Positions 60,191 to 64,000 of a DNA stretch of 64,000 nucleotides are shown here, one piece after another; within the stretch, counting starts at the first letter, position 1; each line of letters starts with the position of its first letter. Both the position numbers and the translations under genes were made by a program. The notes under the pieces are model-generated. The model was not told where the DNA came from and made no database searches. It saw only the letters and a list, made by a program, of their open reading frames with translations. Origin of the DNA: Circinella minor (lineage: Eukaryota > Mucoromycota > Mucoromycetes > Mucorales > Lichtheimiaceae); contig JAEPRB010000055.1 in assembly GCA_016758965.1 (NCBI GenBank), positions 1 through 64,000 on the forward strand, in the 5' to 3' direction.

Positions 60191-61444
60191 TTACAAAATA
60201 ATATCCTTTTGATATAGATTGAATTAAGATGGGATGTGAATAACAGATTGCTTTCTTTAGTAAGAAAAAAAAAAAGAGAAAACGCCAAGTTGGTTTTTTT
60301 TTTCCTTTCTTTCTTTCTTTCTTCAGGTTCAGATTCAGGTTCAGGTTCAGGTTTTTTTTTTTTTTTTTGGCGATGGGACCCGGTTAAATAGATGTCAACT
60401 TTTGGTTTATTGTTATCGTTTTGTTAAGAAAGAAAATCTTTTTGTTATTTTTGTTGTTATGAACAAGAATATTATAAATAATAATAATAAATAATAAAAG
60501 AACAAATAATATAAATTATTAACGAATGGAACTTGTTTTTGACCAACTTTTGAAAGGGAAATCTGTTTCTTTAAAAAAAAAAAGGTCTGTGGCGGAAGGA
60601 AAAAAAGAAAGAGTAATCGCGCTTTTTAGTGATTTTTTTGCATAACGTCACTTTTTAAACTGAAATAGCGATTATCTCAGCTCAAACACAGAACAAAAAA
60701 AAAGCATTGATTTTATATATTTTTCGAGATATATAAAATTAAGATAAATAACTATTTTATAGTCTAATAAAACTCGATATCGACATAATAAAAAGTTAAC
60801 AGTTAAGACTTATCATTCCATAATAAATGTTACTTTATATTTCATTAACTATTAATGAATATGATATATTTGTTGTTGTCAAGGGAACGTAATATGCAAG
60901 TTGACTATATTTATTTATTTTGATAGATAATATGCTAGAGTATATAATCAAAACCAAAATAACATTAATTGATGCATCTAATACAACTTTTATTATTATA
61001 TACTTAACAGAGTTGAATATTTCATTTATATAGCGTTAATGATGAGTTATCTTTTAGTAATTCTTTTTAATGTTAAATAATGATAAAACCGCGCTTTTGC
61101 ATAATAATAATTTTTAGATTCCTTTTCTTCAACTTCAGATTCTTTTGTTTTAGTGTATTTAATAAAAAAATTCTTATAAAGAATCACTCACGTATATATC
61201 AAATTATACAATTAAAATGAAACTGTTTATTCTAAATAGTCTATAACTTTAAAAAGCTTTAATAATAATAATAATAATCGAATTAGAAACCCAAGTTTGC
61301 ATGGAAAAAGTTGAATCTTAAGCCCGCAAAAAAAAAGGGTTTCTGAATGTAAAAAAATATATAATTTTTGGTCATTATATTATCTACCTTCTTCTTTCCT
61401 TTTTTTATTTTATTATTTATTAAAAAAAAAAAAAAAGAAAAATC
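60191..61444. other. Divergent promoter region of SEC17 and RPN13
   Basis: This 1.25 kb separates two divergent housekeeping genes. Near SEC17 it has poly-A/T, a TTTC run and five TTCAGG-type hexamers (60322-60351). No gene is seen. Confidence 0.55.
60322..60351. repeat. Five tandem TTCAGG hexamers
   Basis: TTCAGG, TTCAGA, then TTCAGG three times, flanked by a TTTC run and a long T tract. The array lies about 130-160 bp upstream of the SEC17 start. It could be a repeat-slippage product or a factor-binding array. Confidence 0.8.
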
Positions 61445-63261
61445 ATGAGTTTCTTTCCAACAGCACAACGACCAAAACATCTTGTTCAATTTAACGCTGG
61501 AAAATGTATTCGAGAAGGGAATACTCTCAAGCCTGATTTACGCAAGGGGTAAGAAAAATAATGAAAATTGAAGAAAAAAAAGTATAAGGGAGACAAAAAA
61601 AAAAAAAAAGGGGGTGACGCGTCAGCAAATCTATAATGAAGTGTTTCTATGCTGACATTTTTTTTATTTTTTAAATTTTAATTAAATATATATTCAATGT
61701 AGTATGATTTATATGGATCAGGTAAATAATTGACTATACATTTATAAATTACTTTTTTTATTTATTTGTAATAAATATAATAACTTCTTATGAAAAAAAA
61801 ATATAGACCGATGATCAATTAATGTATTTTTATTGGAAAGAGCGTAAAGCATCAGAACCAGAAGAGGTAAACACACACACATATTTCTTTCTTCATTCCA
61901 TTTCATTTCATATATAAATATAATAAAAATAAATAAATGAACTAAATCGTTTTCGTTCTTTTATTTAATTATTTTTTTTTTTAGGAAAGAATCATCTTTC
62001 CTGATGAAGCTGAATTTGTTCGAGTAACCCAATGTACTACTGGACGTGTCTACAGTTTAAACTATAAGTCTTCTGGAGAAAAACTCTTCTTTTGGATGCA
62101 AAATAAAAGTGATGAAAAGGATGAAGAATATGTTTCTCGTGTTAATCGATTGATTAATGATCCTCAAAGTGCAGTATTGGAACAAAGTGGTAATAATGGT
62201 AGTGGATCAAGTGCTCATACAAGAATGCCTGGTATTGATGTGGATTTTGGAGATGGTGCTCCACCAGATATGATGCAACTGTTAGGAAATTCACCTGGTA
62301 GGATTTATATAACTCGATAAAGGAAATAGGGAGAAAGATTATGAGGACAATAACTTATATAAATATATTAGGTATTGATCGTGTTTCTCGTGAAAACATT
62401 ATACAATTCCTTCAAACAGCTGGTGGTCTTGGGTAAGCTTAATATAATGGGGAGGGTAAAAAATTAGAACTGGATCGCTGATAACTTTAATTTTTTTTAG
62501 AGGTACTATCCACTCTTCTCATACTCCAGGTGGTGATGGACCTGTGGATCAACAAAATACCGAAGAACATCATGAAGAAACTAGTGATGAAAGTGGTAAT
62601 AACAATAACAATAATAACAATAATAATACCAACAACAACAATCAACAACAACAACAACAATCATCTTCAGTAAACTCAGAACAGTTAGAACAACTTCGAA
62701 ATATCTTACGTGGTGTTCAAACTCCAGGTAATATAAATATATATTAACAAGTTAAATACGTAATAAAAACATATTTTAACAGATATATAATTATTTATCT
62801 TTTTTTAGAGGGTCAGCAATCACCATTATCTCTTACAGATGTTTTGACAACACAAACTTTAACTCCATTGTTGAATGATCGTGAAATCTGCGCAGCATTA
62901 TTCCCTCACTTACCTGAAGAAAGTGAACGATCACCAGAGGAAGTACGACAAGTAGTTCAAAGTCCACAGTTTCAACAAGCATTAGCAACACTTAGTTTTG
63001 CATTGGAAAGTGGGGAATTGGGTCCTTTGTTAACACAACTTGGATTGGACCCTTCAGCTGGTAACAGTAAGTCTTTTTTTTTAAGAGATGAAAAAAAAGG
63101 AGGGGGGGGGAAGGGATATAATGTCCTTAAGTATAAGTAAATACTAAAGATCAATGCTATATTATTATTATTTAGGTGTCGAATCATTCCTTCGAGCCAT
63201 TGAACAACAAGCTCGACGTAGAGATGAAGAACGAAATAATGATGCTATGGATGAGGATTAA
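61445..63261 (+). CDS. RPN13: 26S proteasome ubiquitin receptor (Rpn13/ADRM1)
   Basis: Eight exons (61445-61548, 61703-61721, 61807-61866, 61985-62297, 62372-62432, 62501-62727, 62809-63066, 63176-63261) give 375 aa. The N-terminal Pru domain shows LVQFNAGKCIREGNTLKPDL, DDQLMYFYWKER, FPDEAEFVRVTQCTTGRVYS and KLFFWMQNKSDEKDEE, with ubiquitin- and Rpn2-binding loops. A Gly/Ser and Asn/Gln-rich linker follows. The C-terminal DEUBAD domain (LTDVLTTQTLTPLLNDREIC ... LFPHLPEESERSPEE ... GVESFLRAIEQQ-like) would bind the deubiquitinase UCH37. The possession of a full DEUBAD, absent from budding yeast Rpn13, fits a basal fungus. Exon 2 is 19 nt. AATAAA lies at 63392. Confidence 0.96.
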
Positions 63262-63622
63262 ACTTTTACCTTTTTTTTTTTACCCTATTGAATTTTTTTA
63301 AATGTTTTTTTTTTCTTCTACATGATTTATATAACCAAGTCAACAAAGAGAATACTCTTTTGAATTGTTTATATTAAAAAGAAAAAAAAAGAATAAAGTT
63401 AACTCCTATTACTTCATTTTCTTTTTGCACATACATACATAATACTTTTGTCTTATAAACTGATATAATGATAATTATTTTTTATTTTTTATCGTTTTCA
63501 TGCATACATGATCTCATTCCAAATAAGAATCATACCTAAAAATGGTGTAGTTTCAATTATAGCATTCAATATTTTATGTAGTGAATATTACATACTTTTT
63601 CATACTATAAAATTTAGTTAAT
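63262..63622. other. Convergent 3' flanks of RPN13 and the right-edge gene
   Basis: AT-rich spacer with AATAAA at 63392-63397 for RPN13. No gene is seen. Confidence 0.5.
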
Positions 63623-64000
63623 TTACAAAATAATATACTGCGCAGGTTGAAGTAAACGTAAATTGTTTACACAAGCTCGTTGAATAGAACCACAAGATAT
63701 TTCAAGTCCATAAATCACTTCATCCCCAGTTCCTTCATCATCTTCGAGCATATCCTCTGCATCTTTAGGTGCCATAGGTCGAATACCCAATATCTTTTCA
63801 TTATAATTTTGATTTTTCTTGTTATTGCGAAAATCATACCACTGAGTGGTTCTTCCAGGAACATGACTAGCACACTTATTATTATTAGTAATATTATTGC
63901 TGCTGTTGCAATGTTGCTGCTGAATTCCAATGACTGAAAACTGTTGACCATTTTGTTTAACAACTTTACGCACGGAATTTTGATCTTCAAAAACCAAATG
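63623..64000 (-). CDS. C-terminal part of an unidentified protein, cut by the right edge
   Basis: The minus-strand frame is open from the edge to the stop at 63623 (125 codons visible). After an Asn-rich stretch the sequence looks conserved: VPGRTTQWYDFRNNKKNQNY, LGIRPMAPKDAEDMLEDDEG and VIYGLEISCGSIQRACVNNL, ending LRLLQPAQYIIL. I do not recognise the family. Coding is supported by the length, the ordinary composition and the tail-to-tail position with RPN13. The start lies outside the window. Confidence 0.65.
   Translation of the reverse strand, partial: HLVFEDQNSVRKVVKQNGQQFSVIGIQQQHCNSSNNITNNNKCASHVPGRTTQWYDFRNNKKNQNYNEKILGIRPMAPKDAEDMLEDDEGTGDEVIYGLEISCGSIQRACVNNLRLLQPAQYIIL

Overview
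The window looks like nuclear DNA of an early-diverging fungus, most likely Mucoromycota/Mucorales. The DNA is AT-rich, and genes are split by many short GT..AG introns (mostly 50-160 nt). Proteins carry Asn and Gln runs, and the gene set mixes fungal families (Zn2Cys6 activator, HET domain, a P450 whose sequence resembles zygomycete families, F-box/LRR) with genes common in animals but rare in Dikarya (GUCD1, ADHFE1-type transhydrogenase). The taxon is an inference; no rRNA or barcode is present. Gene models were spliced by hand, and nearly all join in frame with canonical splice sites.

Layout. 1-0.2 kb: possible 3' end of a gene cut by the edge. 1.8-6.9 kb: NAK-family kinase (-) head to head with a GUCD1-like gene (+). 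7.4-12.3 kb: HMG-CoA synthase (+) tail to tail with NOG1 (-). 12.3-17.4 kb: 5 kb without a supportable gene. 17.4-19.9 kb: P450. 21.7-23.0 kb: secreted His/Gly-rich protein made of duplicated exon pairs. 23.5-27.8 kb: a transcription factor with two Zn2Cys6 clusters, then an F-box protein. 30.4-33.6 kb: macrodomain protein and ILV6. 34.0-35.2 kb: MIC26/27-like MICOS subunit (-). 37.2-40.0 kb: HET-domain protein, then mitochondrial uL14. 40.2-42.5 kb: type I membrane protein (-). 43.2-48.1 kb: F-box/LRR protein, the 43-residue OST4, and a universal-stress-type protein. 50.1-52.0 kb: hydroxyacid-oxoacid transhydrogenase. 55.3-60.2 kb: SulP sulfate permease (+) tail to tail with alpha-SNAP/SEC17 (-). 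61.4-63.3 kb: RPN13. An unidentified gene (-) leaves the right edge.

Most genes are unlinked housekeeping functions: sterol and branched-chain amino acid synthesis, ribosome biogenesis, secretion, proteasome and mitochondria. The unusual part is accessory. It comprises the His-rich secreted protein, whose duplicated exons carry perfect 30-bp DNA palindromes; the adjacent double-Zn2Cys6 regulator; the HET-domain protein; and a MacroD-type macrodomain with Asn at the usual catalytic Asp position. Very small exons (19-22 nt) recur in five genes. I see no CRISPR array, operon, rRNA or tRNA gene.
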